From Staphylococcus sp. GSSP0090 (GTDB lineage Bacteria > Bacillota > Bacilli > Staphylococcales > Staphylococcaceae): 64,000 nucleotides of DNA. The stretch spans positions 186,001-250,000 of the forward strand of contig NZ_JACBFD010000007.1 in NCBI RefSeq assembly GCF_013391405.1, in the 5' to 3' direction. This document shows, piece by piece, positions 37,679 to 47,921 of this stretch. The notes under the pieces were generated by a model that did not search any database, had not been told where the DNA came from, and was given only the letters and a program-made list of their open reading frames with translations. The number at the start of each line of letters is the position of its first letter. Position 1 is the stretch's first letter. The translations under genes were made by a program, and so were the position numbers.

Positions 37679-38302
37679 CTATTTTATATTTTTTAAAGCA
37701 TGAACAATTGCTGTTGAAAATGAATACATGAACGTTGACCAATTCTCTCGATTCTCTCTATCTTGTAAATTATATTTATTATTTTTAAAGCATTTTTTTC
37801 TTAATGCAACCGTTAGTTCTAGCTGTACACCTGCATTGCGCTTACCTTTGTTTACAAAATTCTCTGTTTGCATACCAGCTATATGTGCCGGTGCCGGTTT
37901 AACCGTTATACCTATTTTCTCTAATTGCTGCTTCATTTCAAAGGATAATTCAAAATCTTTACCACCAATATATACGGCTATTTCGTCACCCATACAACCA
38001 TGTAAAGACACTACCGCCTCATGTGTTGGTACTAATTCATTAAGTATAGGTTCATCAAAATGCTTGGATGTCACATGAAGTTCATGATTTTTATTTTTTC
38101 TAATTCCTTTAAATGTATAAAAACTATAATCACCGAGCTCACTGATTAATTGCGCAATTTCCGAAGTACCGCGTTCAATTGCACCACCATGAACAGCAGT
38201 TATGATACTATTTGCATCACAATTGTTATATAAAATTTGCCAATCTTTATGTTCTTCAGTTTGATCCATCAGTTTTGACATTGACATAAATCGATCTACC
38301 AT
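37679..38302 (-). CDS. Poly-gamma-glutamate hydrolase-like protein, copy 1
   Basis: 207 aa, same length and motif order as its neighbour: AVHGGAIERGT, VSLHGCMGD and QLELTVALRK. The two copies agree at the catalytic segments but differ widely elsewhere, pointing to an old duplication. ATG at 38302 with AAAGGA upstream; the ORF continues to 38338 without an SD. Family enzymes act on poly-gamma-glutamate or similar isopeptide polymers; the physiological substrate here is not known. Confidence 0.8.
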   Translation of the reverse strand: MVDRFMSMSKLMDQTEEHKDWQILYNNCDANSIITAVHGGAIERGTSEIAQLISELGDYSFYTFKGIRKNKNHELHVTSKHFDEPILNELVPTHEAVVSLHGCMGDEIAVYIGGKDFELSFEMKQQLEKIGITVKPAPAHIAGMQTENFVNKGKRNAGVQLELTVALRKKCFKNNKYNLQDRENRENWSTFMYSFSTAIVHALKNIK

Positions 38303-38366
38303 AGTAAATGTCCTTTCTATCGTATAATGAAAATACATTTTTCAAATCATGTTTAATCCAACATAC

Positions 38367-38436
38367 AAAAAAACTGTCACATTATCAATACGACAATCAA
38401 TACATGCTTGATTTTTCCGCGAATAATGTAACAGTT
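38367..38436 (-). terminator. Terminator of korA-korB
   Basis: AACTGTCACATTAT (38372-38385) pairs with ATAATGTAACAGTT (38423-38436) with one mismatch; 37-base loop; A-run at 38367-38373 gives the U-tract. Confidence 0.82.
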
Positions 38437-38462
38437 CTTTTGCTTATATAGTCAAAATTATT

Positions 38463-39329
38463 TTATACAAATTGTTTCGTTAATGCTTCAAATTGAGCTT
38501 CGTCAATATGAATATCTTGTTTAGCTAAAGGTGTACCGTTCATTTCTTCAATTTGTGATTCATATGAAGGTGTTTCCGTATCTTGATAAACAATGCCTTT
38601 GATTAACGAGTTATATTCTAAAACTTTTTGCGTTGCTTTTTGCTTATCTTTAGTATCAAAGTCTTCAATGTCATCGATATTCGTTAAATTTTCTTTAAAC
38701 CAATCATACGTGTTCACTTTATTATATGTCACACATGGAGAAAAGACATTTACAAATGAAAAACCGTCATGATTAATTGCATCTTCAATCATTTTTGTTA
38801 ATCCTTTAATATCACTTGAAAAACCTTGTGCTACAAAAGTTGCACCAGAGGAAAGTGCTAATTCTAAAGGCGCTACATTTTGTTCAATATTACCTTTTGG
38901 TGTAGATTTTGTCACAAATCCTTGAGCTGAAGAAGGTGACGTTTGCCCTTTTGTTAAACCATAAATTTGATTATCCATAACGATATACGTCATATTCATA
39001 TTTCTACGTAATGCGTGAATCGTATGACCCATACCAATGGCATAGCCATCTCCATCACCACCAGAAGCAATCACTGTTAAATCTTTATTAGCCATTTTCA
39101 CACCTTGTGCTAATGGTAATGAACGTCCATGTATACCATGAACACCATAGGAATTAACATATCCTGATAAACGACCAGAACAACCAATTCCTGTAATAAT
39201 CGCTACTTCTTCTGGTTCTAATCCAACATTTGCTGCGGCTTTTTGAATCGCTGCTTGTACTGAAAAATCTCCACAACCAGGACACCAATTAGGTTTCACA
39301 TTATTTCTAAAATCTTTAAATGTCGCCAT
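38463..39329 (-). CDS. korB: 2-oxoacid:ferredoxin oxidoreductase, beta subunit
   Basis: 288-aa thiamine-diphosphate subunit. CPGCGDFSVQ lies at about 17-26 and the ThDP/Mg motif GGDGDGYAIG at about 89-98. With KorA it oxidises a 2-oxoacid, probably 2-oxoglutarate, to the acyl-CoA while reducing ferredoxin. The ATG follows the korA stop codon directly and its SD is in the last korA codons. Confidence 0.95.
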   Translation of the reverse strand: MATFKDFRNNVKPNWCPGCGDFSVQAAIQKAAANVGLEPEEVAIITGIGCSGRLSGYVNSYGVHGIHGRSLPLAQGVKMANKDLTVIASGGDGDGYAIGMGHTIHALRRNMNMTYIVMDNQIYGLTKGQTSPSSAQGFVTKSTPKGNIEQNVAPLELALSSGATFVAQGFSSDIKGLTKMIEDAINHDGFSFVNVFSPCVTYNKVNTYDWFKENLTNIDDIEDFDTKDKQKATQKVLEYNSLIKGIVYQDTETPSYESQIEEMNGTPLAKQDIHIDEAQFEALTKQFV

Positions 39330-41090
39330 TTATACCAACTCCTTTATTTCTTTAGCTATCTCAAGTCCTTTAGCTTCAATTTCATGTGGTAAAAATGGTG
39401 TACCATCGTATTTGGTTTGATTTACTAATTTATCACCTAAATTTACGTTCATTTTTAATATATTAGCAAGTTGACCTTGATAATTATGTTCTACTACAAC
39501 AACTTTTGAGGCTTTGTCGACTTCGTTTTGAATTGTTTCACTAGGGAAAGGATGCAATTGTCTGATTTGTGCATGGTTAACCTTAATATTTTGTGATTCT
39601 AATCTTGATTTACCTTCTTGAATTGCACCTTTAGTTGAAATAAAGCCTAAATATAGAATGTCTGCAGTTTCATGTTGTGTATCAGCTTCTACAGGACCTT
39701 GTATTAATAAGTGTTCTGTTTTACGCATACGTTTATCCATTTGCTGTTGTCTGTTATCGGCAGCTTCGCTCGTTTTTCCTTCTTCATTATGTTCAACACC
39801 CGTAACATGATGAATGCCACCTTTTACACCAGGAATAGGTCTTGGAGAAACACCACTCTCTGTTAGTGCATAACGTTTAAAGTATGTTTTGTCATCTTCT
39901 TCGCGTTCTATATCGGATTGGATGATTTCTCCACGATTGATTTCTATTTTATTATAATCTAATTGTTCAACCGTTTGTTTACCTAATGAAAGTTGTAAAT
40001 CACTTAATACAATAACTGGGCATTGATATTGTTCAGCCAAATTGAAAGCTTCCATAGTTAAATAAAATGCGTCTTCTGCATCAGTAGGTGCAACGACAAT
40101 CTTCGGAATATCACCATGCGTTCCATAAATCATTTGCATTAAGTCTGATTGCTCTTGTTTCGTTGGTAAACCTGTAGATGGTCCACCACGTTGCGTATTG
40201 ATAACTACGAAAGGCGTTTCCGTCATTCCTGACAAACCAATCGCCTCCATCATTAACGATAGACCTGGTCCTGCGCTGGCAGTAAATGCTCGAACACCAG
40301 CATAATTGGAGCCGATAGCCATGTTTGCTGCAGCAATCTCATCTTCTGTTTGTACAACAGTTCCGCCTACTTTTGGTAGATTTTCAATCATATACTCCAT
40401 AATTTCAGAAGCTGGTGTAATAGGATACGCTGCCATAAATCTTGATCCTGCTGATAATGCACCCAAACCAATAGCATCATTACCAATCAAATACAAATGT
40501 GGTGTGCCATCTGTTTTCTCTAAAATAAAATCTGTTTCTACAGTATCTAACTGTTCGTTCATCAAGCGATGACCCTCATTTAATGCCTCAATATTCAGCG
40601 CTACAACTTTTTCACCTTTTTTTGTAAACATGTTTGTAATTAATGTTTCAAAATCTGTAATATCGAGATCCATAACTGCACAAGTCGCACCAATTGCTAC
40701 CATATTTTTCATCAATGCAGTACCTAATTCTTTAGCAGTTGCAGTTAATGGTAAGTCTATTAATTGAGCACGACAGTTTTCTGGCTTCTCTGGCTTTGCC
40801 TTGCTATCTGCAATAATTATACTATCTTCACGCATTTCATGATGGTTTAATTCGATCGTTTCTTGATCAAATGCAATTAAGATATCTAAATCATCACTAA
40901 TTGCATGTACTGGTGATGTTGATACTCTTATTTTATTATTCGTGTGTCCGCCCATGATTCTACTTGAAAAATGACGATATCCATATAAGTAGTATCCTTT
41001 ACGGTTCATAGCAGTAGCAAAGATTTCCCCTGTGGATTCAATACCTTCACCTTGTTGACCGCCCACTTTCCATGATACTTGTGATTTCAT
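39330..41090 (-). CDS. korA: 2-oxoacid:ferredoxin oxidoreductase, alpha subunit (gamma-alpha fusion)
   Basis: 586 aa. Residues about 1-190 are the gamma domain (WKVGGQQGEGI, HFSSRIMGGHTNN); the alpha domain follows with YPITPASEIMEY and the CoA-site GPGLSLMMEA. Fusion of gamma and alpha is usual in Bacillales and Actinobacteria. ATG with AGGAGG nine bases upstream. Immediately precedes korB; a separate delta/ferredoxin subunit is not present here. Confidence 0.95.
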   Translation of the reverse strand: MKSQVSWKVGGQQGEGIESTGEIFATAMNRKGYYLYGYRHFSSRIMGGHTNNKIRVSTSPVHAISDDLDILIAFDQETIELNHHEMREDSIIIADSKAKPEKPENCRAQLIDLPLTATAKELGTALMKNMVAIGATCAVMDLDITDFETLITNMFTKKGEKVVALNIEALNEGHRLMNEQLDTVETDFILEKTDGTPHLYLIGNDAIGLGALSAGSRFMAAYPITPASEIMEYMIENLPKVGGTVVQTEDEIAAANMAIGSNYAGVRAFTASAGPGLSLMMEAIGLSGMTETPFVVINTQRGGPSTGLPTKQEQSDLMQMIYGTHGDIPKIVVAPTDAEDAFYLTMEAFNLAEQYQCPVIVLSDLQLSLGKQTVEQLDYNKIEINRGEIIQSDIEREEDDKTYFKRYALTESGVSPRPIPGVKGGIHHVTGVEHNEEGKTSEAADNRQQQMDKRMRKTEHLLIQGPVEADTQHETADILYLGFISTKGAIQEGKSRLESQNIKVNHAQIRQLHPFPSETIQNEVDKASKVVVVEHNYQGQLANILKMNVNLGDKLVNQTKYDGTPFLPHEIEAKGLEIAKEIKELV

Positions 41091-41205
41091 ATCATCTTGC
41101 CTCCTAGTGGTTATAATAATTCATTATCAATCATATCAAAATAAACCACCCTATTACTATGTACAGAGTGGTACTTTTATAAATTCATACTAATGGACGA
41201 TATTT

Positions 41206-41994
41206 TTAGAAAGGATGGTCATCATTGATTAATACACGTTCAATGTGTGTCGTTCTTCCTTCTTTATTAATATCTATAATGACACCCGATAATACACTAC
41301 GACCTTCATCAGGTACAACATGTCTTTGTGGCAAACTTGTAATAAAACGTGTGATCACTTCATGTCTATTAATGCCTAATATACCATCATAAAACCCTGT
41401 CATACCAACATCTGTAATATAACCTGTACCTCCAGGTAATATACGTTCATCTGATGTTTGTATATGTGTATGTGTCCCTACAACTGCACTCGCTCTACCG
41501 TCAAGGTACCAACCCATAGCATTTTTTTCAGATGTCGTTTCAGCATGAAAATCAACAAATATATAATCTGTTTCCTTTTTTGCTTCATTTATAAGCTCAT
41601 CTGCTTTTTTAAAAGGATCATCAATATCTTGCATAAATGCACGACCTTGTAAGTTAATGATGGCCAACTTAATTTCATTTATTTGAATAAATCGCATACC
41701 TACGCCTGGCGCTTCTTCTGGAAAGTTAGCAGGTCTAACCATACGATTTGCTGAATCAATAAAATCGTAAATTTGACGTTGCCCATAAGTATGGTTTCCC
41801 ATTGTCATAAAGTCTACGCCTTCTCTTAATAAATCTTTATATATTTTTTCAGTTAGTCCTTTACCGTGTGCCGCATTTTCAGCGTTTACAATTGTAACTG
41901 TTGGACGATATGTCTGCTTTAGTCTTGCTAAATATGTAGAAATGGCCTCACGACCTACTTTCCCTACGATATCCCCAATAAATAATAATCTCAT
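41206..41994 (-). CDS. ymdB: YmdB-family metallophosphoesterase
   Basis: 262-aa calcineurin-like enzyme of the TIGR00282 family. Di-metal ligands: D8 (GDIVGK), NAENAAHGKG near 38, GNHTYG near 67, and the late histidines in DFHAETTSEKNA and GTHTHIQT. In B. subtilis YmdB hydrolyses 2',3'-cyclic AMP and affects biofilm and motility decisions. Usually next to rny, here separated from it by a small orphan gene on the other strand. Confidence 0.93.
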   Translation of the reverse strand: MRLLFIGDIVGKVGREAISTYLARLKQTYRPTVTIVNAENAAHGKGLTEKIYKDLLREGVDFMTMGNHTYGQRQIYDFIDSANRMVRPANFPEEAPGVGMRFIQINEIKLAIINLQGRAFMQDIDDPFKKADELINEAKKETDYIFVDFHAETTSEKNAMGWYLDGRASAVVGTHTHIQTSDERILPGGTGYITDVGMTGFYDGILGINRHEVITRFITSLPQRHVVPDEGRSVLSGVIIDINKEGRTTHIERVLINDDHPF

Positions 41995-42157
41995 TTACGT
42001 GTTCATCCTCTCTTAGTGTTAGTTTAATGCAATTTATTCACAATGAAAAGGTGCTTGTAAAAATTTTGTTAAATTAACTAAGTTTTAATTGTTAAAATAG
42101 TGGTATAGGTTACAGTAGTTAACAGATAATCCAAAATATAGGAGTTGGAAGTAATAC

Positions 42158-42373
42158 ATGTCAATTAATATTGATCCACAACATTTTGCTGACTTAGTTG
42201 TTACAGCAAATCCATCAAAAAGTGAAGACGCAGAAGATATAGCGAAGGAAAGTTTGGAGCTATATATCAATGCATATCGTTTAGCCGAAAGGTATGCTAA
42301 CATCTCAACAAACTGTTATGATACTGCAGAAATAATTAAAGAAGTAAAACAAGCAGATTTAGAGCTCACTTAA
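42158..42373 (+). CDS. Small acidic hypothetical protein
   Basis: 71 aa, soluble and acidic, mostly helical (EDAEDIAKESLELYINAYRLAERYA). I do not recognise the family. The SD AGGAG at 42140-42144 stands 13 bases upstream, with a second GGAAG nearer the ATG. It is one of few rightward genes and is inserted between ymdB and rny, a pair that is often adjacent in Bacillales. Confidence 0.75.
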   Translation: MSINIDPQHFADLVVTANPSKSEDAEDIAKESLELYINAYRLAERYANISTNCYDTAEIIKEVKQADLELT

Positions 42374-42536
42374 CGCTTAACATGTTAATTACAATGAACT
42401 TGAAACATTAAAATCATATACATCATTGAGTGTATCGACTGTCGTAATATAAGATATACAAGTGCTATCGTTATAGTAGTTGAATTTCATTTGTTAATCT
42501 TATCTTTTATCCCAGTCATATTTAACCTCAATGCAA
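42374..42536. other. Gap between the small orphan gene and its terminator
   Basis: 163 bases with no SD-led frame, promoter or hairpin that I can support; probably the 3' untranslated part of the orphan transcript. Confidence 0.4.
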
Positions 42537-42570
42537 AACATCCGCGACATTAATAAATGCCGCGGATGTT
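42537..42570 (+). terminator. Terminator of the small orphan gene
   Basis: AACATCCGCG (42537-42546) pairs perfectly with CGCGGATGTT (42561-42570), followed by a T-rich stretch on the plus strand. Confidence 0.75.
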
Positions 42571-42587
42571 CTTTGTTCTATAAAATA

Positions 42588-42627
42588 TTAAAAAAACAAA
42601 CTAAACACTATTTCGTTTAGTTTGTTT
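42588..42627 (-). terminator. Terminator of rny
   Basis: AAACAAACTAAAC (42594-42606) pairs perfectly with GTTTAGTTTGTTT (42615-42627) and ends in a U-tract on the minus strand, 35 bases after the rny stop. Confidence 0.9.
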
Positions 42628-42661
42628 AAATTTCAAAAATTAATCATTTAATCATTAACTT

Positions 42662-44221
42662 TTATTTTGCATATTCAATTGCTCTAGTCTCACGAACAAC
42701 TGTCACTTTTATATGACCAGGATATTGAAGTTCATCCTCAATTTGGCTCTTAATATCTCTTGCTAAGCGATGTGATTTTAAGTCGTCGATAGTATCTGGT
42801 GATACAATAACTCGAATTTCTCTACCTGCTTGGATTGCGAATGCTTTCTCAACACCTTCATAACTTTCTGATAATGTTTCTAATCTTTCCAATCTTCTAA
42901 TATAATTTTCTAACGTTTCTTTACGCGCACCTGGTCTCGCAGCTGAGAGTGCATCTGCTGCAGCAACCAAGATAGAAATAATTGAAGTTGGTTCAACATC
43001 ACCATGATGGGAATGTATAGCATTTATAACTGTTTCATTTTCAGCATATTTTTTTGCTAATTCTACACCGATTTCAACATGGCTACCTTCTACTTCGTGA
43101 TCAATAGCTTTACCAACATCATGAAGTAAGCCAGCACGTTTAGCTAATGTAATATCCTCACCTAATTCAGCTGCTAACATACCACTTAAGTGGGCAACTT
43201 CTATAGAATGTTTCAATACATTTTGTCCATAGCTAGTACGATACTGTAAACGACCTAAGATTTTAACTAAATCTGGATGCATATTATGTACATTTATTTC
43301 AAATGTAGCTTGTTCTCCTGCATCTCTAATAATATCGTCTACTTCTTTTCGAGCTTTATCTACCATATCTTCAATTCGTCCAGGATGGATTCGACCATCC
43401 GAAACAAGATTTACTAATGCAGTTCTTGCAATTTCACGGCGAATTGGGTCAAAACCAGAAAGAATTACTGCTTCTGGTGTATCATCTATAATTAAGTCAA
43501 TACCAGTTAACGTTTCTAATGTTCTGATATTTCTACCTTCTCTACCAATGATTCGACCTTTCATTTCGTCATTCGGTAAATTAACAACAGAAACTGTAGA
43601 TTCAGACGTATGTTCTGCCGCTAATCTTTGAACAGTAGTTGCTAATAATTCTTTTGCATTTTTATCGACTGCTTCTTTTGCTTCTCTCTCTTTTTCCTTA
43701 ACAAGTATTGCAATATCTTGTGACAATTCATCTTCAACTCTTTGAAGTTGCTCTTGTGCAGCTTCAGCTTGAGTGAGACCAGAGATGCGTTCTAATTCTT
43801 GTTCGTGCTTATTTATTAATGTTTGAACACTACTCTCTTTTGCATCTACTTGTTGTTGTCGTTCTTCAAGTTTAGACTCTTTTTGCTCTAAAATCTCATC
43901 TTTTTTATCTAATAGATCAGATTTTCGCTCTAAGTTTTCTTCTTTTTGTAGAAGTCTTGCTTCCTGCTTTTGAAGATCACCACGTCTTTCACGAAGTTCA
44001 ATTTCACTTTGTTCTTTTATGATTTGATTTTCTTCTTTAGCTTCTAGGAGCTTTTCCTTCTTAATATTCTCTGCTTCTTTATTACCTTGTTCGATAATAT
44101 CTTCGGCAGTTTGTCTTGCTTGTAATTGCTTTTGATGCAACATATTTCGGGCAATAACATACCCTACAACAACTCCGAGAATAATACCTAGCAAAATGAG
44201 TAGGAGGCCTAATAAATTCAC
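42662..44221 (-). CDS. rny: Ribonuclease Y
   Basis: 519-aa membrane-anchored endoribonuclease (CvfA) that starts mRNA decay. One membrane helix (about 2-24), a long coiled coil (about 30-200), a KH domain with [15 protein letters not shown], and the HD domain with the metal motif [12 protein letters not shown]. The start is GTG after GGGGGTG. Partner proteins YmcA and RNase J2 are also encoded in this window. Confidence 0.97.
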   Translation of the reverse strand: MNLLGLLLILLGIILGVVVGYVIARNMLHQKQLQARQTAEDIIEQGNKEAENIKKEKLLEAKEENQIIKEQSEIELRERRGDLQKQEARLLQKEENLERKSDLLDKKDEILEQKESKLEERQQQVDAKESSVQTLINKHEQELERISGLTQAEAAQEQLQRVEDELSQDIAILVKEKEREAKEAVDKNAKELLATTVQRLAAEHTSESTVSVVNLPNDEMKGRIIGREGRNIRTLETLTGIDLIIDDTPEAVILSGFDPIRREIARTALVNLVSDGRIHPGRIEDMVDKARKEVDDIIRDAGEQATFEINVHNMHPDLVKILGRLQYRTSYGQNVLKHSIEVAHLSGMLAAELGEDITLAKRAGLLHDVGKAIDHEVEGSHVEIGVELAKKYAENETVINAIHSHHGDVEPTSIISILVAAADALSAARPGARKETLENYIRRLERLETLSESYEGVEKAFAIQAGREIRVIVSPDTIDDLKSHRLARDIKSQIEDELQYPGHIKVTVVRETRAIEYAK

Positions 44222-44285
44222 ACAAACACCCCCTTCTTATCTAGGATTTTGCTCTGTATATCAAATTTCAATATGATTAAATATG

Positions 44286-44315
44286 ATTATATGAAGTTCT
44301 ATAAGAATCATACAA
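44286..44315 (-). promoter_or_regulatory. rny promoter
   Basis: TTGTAT (44315-44310), 18-base spacer, TATAAT (44291-44286), about 65 bases before the rny start. The rest of the 442-base gap between recA and rny holds the recA terminator and no other recognisable element. Confidence 0.6.
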
Positions 44316-44487
44316 TGTAATTGTACGGTTTAAAGCTAAGAAGTGTCAAGGTTTCCAATTACATTAATTCAATATTTGAAGCTATCCTTTTACACTATAT
44401 TTACTTTAATGATTGCGATTACTTAACTTGCATCATATATAAATCGAAAATTTTTTTCATATAATACTTTTGTATTTTTATTTACAC

Positions 44488-44524
44488 ACAAAAATAAGCC
44501 GAAACATGATTAAATGTCTCGGCC
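44488..44524 (-). terminator. Terminator of recA
   Basis: AGCCGAAACAT (44497-44507) pairs with ATGTCTCGGCC (44514-44524) with a single mismatch, with a T-rich run on the minus strand. Same GACA/TGTC family as 8601-8640. Confidence 0.8.
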
Positions 44525-44663
44525 TATTAGGTACGATTTACAATGACTGATTAAAATGAATATCAAACTAATTTTATTTATTTTGATACTGATATGATTT
44601 ACAAATAGAACCATCATTTTACTTCTATTTTATATAGTCATACGAATCACAATCAACATTTAG

Positions 44664-45713
44664 TTATTCCTCTTCATCAAAAAGTGTAGCTGGGCTTTCA
44701 GCTTCTTTTTCTTCAACATCTCCGTCAAATATACCTAATTTTTCTCTTAATTTCTGATCAATTTCTTCTCTAATAGCTGGATTTTCCTTGAGGTATAATT
44801 TCACGTTTTCTTTACCTTGTCCCATACGTTCGCCATTGTATGAATACCAAGCACCTGATTTATTTACAATTTCGTGCTCAGCACCTAGGTCAATTAATTC
44901 CCCTTCTTTAGAGATACCTTTACCATACATAATATCAACTTCTGCAACTCTAAATGGTGGCGCTACTTTATTCTTAACTACTTTTATTTTCGTTCTGTTA
45001 CCAACAATTTCTTGACCCTGTTTCAATTGTTCAGCACGACGTACTTCTAATCGAACAGAACTATAGAATTTCAATGCACGACCACCTGGTGTAACTTCAG
45101 GGTTACCGAACATCACACCAACTTTTTCACGGATTTGGTTAATAAATACTGCTGTCGTATTTGATTTTGAAATTGCACCTGAAAGTTTTCTCAAGGCCTG
45201 AGACATAAGACGTGCTTGTAAACCAACGTGCGTGTCTCCCATTTCACCTTCAATTTCAGCTTTCGGTGTAAGTGCAGCAACTGAATCGACTACAACGATA
45301 TCTACAGCGCCACTTCTAACAAATGCTTCTGCAATTTCTAAACCTTGTTCCCCATGGTCAGGTTGAGATAAGTATAAATTTTGTATATCTACACCTAAAG
45401 CTTCTGCATAGACAGGATCTAATGCATGTTCAGCATCTATGAATGCTGCAACACCGCCATTTTTTTGTACTTCCGCGATAGCATGTAATGCTACTGTCGT
45501 TTTACCAGAACTTTCAGGACCATAAATTTCTACGATTCTTCCTTTAGGGTAGCCACCTACACCTAAAGCATTATCTAATGTTACTGAACCACTTGATACA
45601 CTCGAAACTCTGCGCGCTTTATTGTCGCCTAATTTCATAACGGCACCTTTACCAAATGATTTTTCCATATTTTTAATTACTGTATCTAAAGCTTTTTGAC
45701 GATCGTTATCCAA
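44664..45713 (-). CDS. recA: Recombinase RecA
   Basis: 349 aa. Walker [10 protein letters not shown] near 66-74, the L1/L2 DNA-binding loops ([29 protein letters not shown]), and an acidic C-terminal tail. It forms filaments on single-stranded DNA and triggers LexA self-cleavage. The start is TTG with AGGAGG seven bases upstream. Regulated by the promoter at 45764-45792 and the SOS box upstream of it. Confidence 0.98.
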   Translation of the reverse strand: MDNDRQKALDTVIKNMEKSFGKGAVMKLGDNKARRVSSVSSGSVTLDNALGVGGYPKGRIVEIYGPESSGKTTVALHAIAEVQKNGGVAAFIDAEHALDPVYAEALGVDIQNLYLSQPDHGEQGLEIAEAFVRSGAVDIVVVDSVAALTPKAEIEGEMGDTHVGLQARLMSQALRKLSGAISKSNTTAVFINQIREKVGVMFGNPEVTPGGRALKFYSSVRLEVRRAEQLKQGQEIVGNRTKIKVVKNKVAPPFRVAEVDIMYGKGISKEGELIDLGAEHEIVNKSGAWYSYNGERMGQGKENVKLYLKENPAIREEIDQKLREKLGIFDGDVEEKEAESPATLFDEEE

Positions 45714-45763
45714 TGCTGGACCTCCTAAATGAGATTTATCTCTCGAAAAAATATCTTACATTT

Positions 45764-45792
45764 ACTATACCTTGATTTAGATAATTCCGCAA
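45764..45792 (-). promoter_or_regulatory. recA promoter
   Basis: TTGCGG (45792-45787), 17 bases, TATAGT (45769-45764), about 50 bases before the TTG start. Confidence 0.65.
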
Positions 45793-45800
45793 GTATTTTG

Positions 45801-45814
45801 CGAATATTTGTTCG
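45801..45814. promoter_or_regulatory. LexA (SOS) box of recA
   Basis: On the minus strand CGAACAAATATTCG matches the Gram-positive LexA consensus CGAACRNRYGTTYG with one substitution. It lies eight bases upstream of the recA -35 box. Confidence 0.75.
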
Positions 45815-45888
45815 CTAATAACAAAAGGTAATGTATCTAAAATAGAACACACGTGCTATTTTTCTTGATTTTTACATAGTGTTCGCCT

Positions 45889-47031
45889 TTATTTAAACCG
45901 ATTTAGTAATCTTATTAACACATAATTTTGTGTTCTGCTTTTGATCAAATGTCTTCTTTGTGTCATTTTAAATGATTGCACGGCTAATTCATTATTCTCT
46001 AAAATGCCTAAATAGACTGTATCATTTTGATGTATGACTGAAATACCAATTTCCGTATTAAACATGTCTTTAACAATCTGTGCAGATACTGAAAGTTGAG
46101 ATGTCATTATATCACGTTCATCTATAAATTGCGTGTGGTGTGATAACATCCCTTGAAGCAATTGACGTTCGTCAAAATTTTTCATCCGAGAATATAATAT
46201 ACCATCTGTTACACCATCATAAATGGCAAATGTTTTTGTCATGTTATTCATGACTGCTTGCTCTATAACAATGTCATCAGAACCATAATAATATTTACCG
46301 ATACGTTCTAAAATATCTTCTTTGAGTGGTGCAATTAATGCTTCACATATTTGCTGTGTTTCACCACTTGCTGTCAATCTTACATTTACTTCGTGAGTTC
46401 CAGCCAATGGTGCTATCGTAGGATTTGTTTGTTGGTCAATTAAATCCATTAATTCTGTTTCAACCTTTGACTCTCCTATACCAGCAAAACGAAGTAATTC
46501 TGAAAATATCGTATTTTCACCATCTGTAAAATACGGTAATAATTCTTCTTTAGCCATTGGTTTCATTTCTTTTGGTGGACCTGGTAGCAATGCAATCTGC
46601 TTTCCATTGTGTTGAATAAGCATACCTGGTGCCATACCAACCTTATTATCCAACACGTGTGCACCTTCAATAACTAACGCTTGTTGACGATTATTGGGTG
46701 TCATTTCTACATTTTGTTCATTAAAATATTGTTCAATATAGTCAAGTGCATTTTGATCGATAACTAAATCTCGTCCTAAAACATTCGCGACTGTATGTTT
46801 AGTTAAATCATCTTTCGTGGGTCCTAACCCCCCAGTTAGTATAACAGTATCATAATTTTCTAATGATTTATGAATGACTCTCTCTAACCTTTGTGGGTTA
46901 TCACCAATCACTGTATGTTCAACAACATTATGACCAACACTATTAAATAATTTTGATAAGTACTGACCATTCGTATTCGCAATTTGCCCTAATAATAATT
47001 CTGATCCTACCGCGATAATTGAAATATTCAA
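45889..47031 (-). CDS. cinA: CinA-like protein (MoCF domain)
   Basis: 380 aa. The N-terminal molybdopterin-binding-like domain (about 1-170) has GSELLLGQ, NTNGQYLS and TGGLGPTKDD; the C-terminal CinA domain is shorter and more diverged than in enzymes with nicotinamide-mononucleotide deamidase activity, so that activity is uncertain. TTG start with AGGAGG upstream. In competent bacteria cinA is co-transcribed with recA; here recA has its own promoter immediately downstream. Confidence 0.93.
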   Translation of the reverse strand: MNISIIAVGSELLLGQIANTNGQYLSKLFNSVGHNVVEHTVIGDNPQRLERVIHKSLENYDTVILTGGLGPTKDDLTKHTVANVLGRDLVIDQNALDYIEQYFNEQNVEMTPNNRQQALVIEGAHVLDNKVGMAPGMLIQHNGKQIALLPGPPKEMKPMAKEELLPYFTDGENTIFSELLRFAGIGESKVETELMDLIDQQTNPTIAPLAGTHEVNVRLTASGETQQICEALIAPLKEDILERIGKYYYGSDDIVIEQAVMNNMTKTFAIYDGVTDGILYSRMKNFDERQLLQGMLSHHTQFIDERDIMTSQLSVSAQIVKDMFNTEIGISVIHQNDTVYLGILENNELAVQSFKMTQRRHLIKSRTQNYVLIRLLNRFK

Positions 47032-47224
47032 AACGTTTCCTCCTGAAGATAATTACATTCTTTATAACTATTTTATTCAATATAGCTTCTTGTTAACAAT
47101 ATATGTCCAATTCCCTTTATTATAAAATGAAAAACTATAAATAACGAAAGATTCGTTCATGTATCCTCACAGTGATATGATTTATTTTAGATTTTTGACC
47201 ATGGCTTCATTATTTTATATAAAT

Positions 47225-47267
47225 TAAAAAATCGAAGCATGCTCAAAATACCGACATGCTCCGATTT
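47225..47267 (-). terminator. Terminator of pgsA
   Basis: AAATCG-AGCATG (47229-47241) pairs with CATGCT-CGATTT (47255-47267) with one internal mismatch; A-run to the left gives the U-tract. It separates pgsA from cinA. Confidence 0.85.
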
Positions 47268-47289
47268 ATAATATGATAATTTTAATTGT

Positions 47290-47871
47290 TTAAGATTTAG
47301 CTTTAAACACATCTCTACCTTTATAAAAGTATTCAATACCAGATAGAATAGTGAAAAATACGCCGATATATAGTAATACCTGTCCTAATTCAAAGCCAAT
47401 CCAACTTGCTAATGGATCACCTAAAAGAATCCAAACAAGTGCAACCATAGTAACAGCAGTTTTTATTTTTCCTAACTGACCTGCAGCACTAACAAAACCT
47501 TGTTCAATTTGTAGTAAACGTAAACCAGTCACTGCAAATTCACGTGCAATAATAATAATAGCGACTATAGAATTGGTTAAATCTACTTGTACGAGCGCAA
47601 TCAAAGCACTCGAAACTAATAATTTATCTGCTAATGGATCTAAGAATTTACCCATATTTGTTACAAGTTCCCATTTACGAGCTAAATAACCATCTACAAA
47701 GTCACTTAGTGATGCAATAATGAAAATAACACCACTAATTAATAATTCAATTCTAATTTCATTACCACCGATAAATGAAATTTTACCAAATCCAAAATCC
47801 GCTAGTGCAAATAATAGGAAGATGGGAATAAGTATAACTCTAAAAACAGTTATCCAATTCGGTATATTCAT
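47290..47871 (-). CDS. pgsA: Phosphatidylglycerophosphate synthase
   Basis: 193-aa membrane enzyme that joins CDP-diacylglycerol and glycerol-3-phosphate, the first committed step to phosphatidylglycerol and cardiolipin. The CDP-alcohol transferase signature D-G-X2-A-R-X8-G-X3-D-X3-D is complete in DGYLARKW through [10 protein letters not shown]. Five or six membrane helices. In S. aureus mutations in pgsA reduce daptomycin susceptibility. ATG with AGAGGA upstream. Confidence 0.97.
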   Translation of the reverse strand: MNIPNWITVFRVILIPIFLLFALADFGFGKISFIGGNEIRIELLISGVIFIIASLSDFVDGYLARKWELVTNMGKFLDPLADKLLVSSALIALVQVDLTNSIVAIIIIAREFAVTGLRLLQIEQGFVSAAGQLGKIKTAVTMVALVWILLGDPLASWIGFELGQVLLYIGVFFTILSGIEYFYKGRDVFKAKS

Positions 47872-47921
47872 ACAAAGTCCTCTTTTCTATTTATAACTTA
47901 TGACGTATTTGCGATTACAAA

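Noticed and set aside
45839-45862. AAAATAG/CTATTTT hairpin between cinA and recA
   Set aside because: Short AT-rich stem with no U-tract on the minus strand; cinA may read through into recA.
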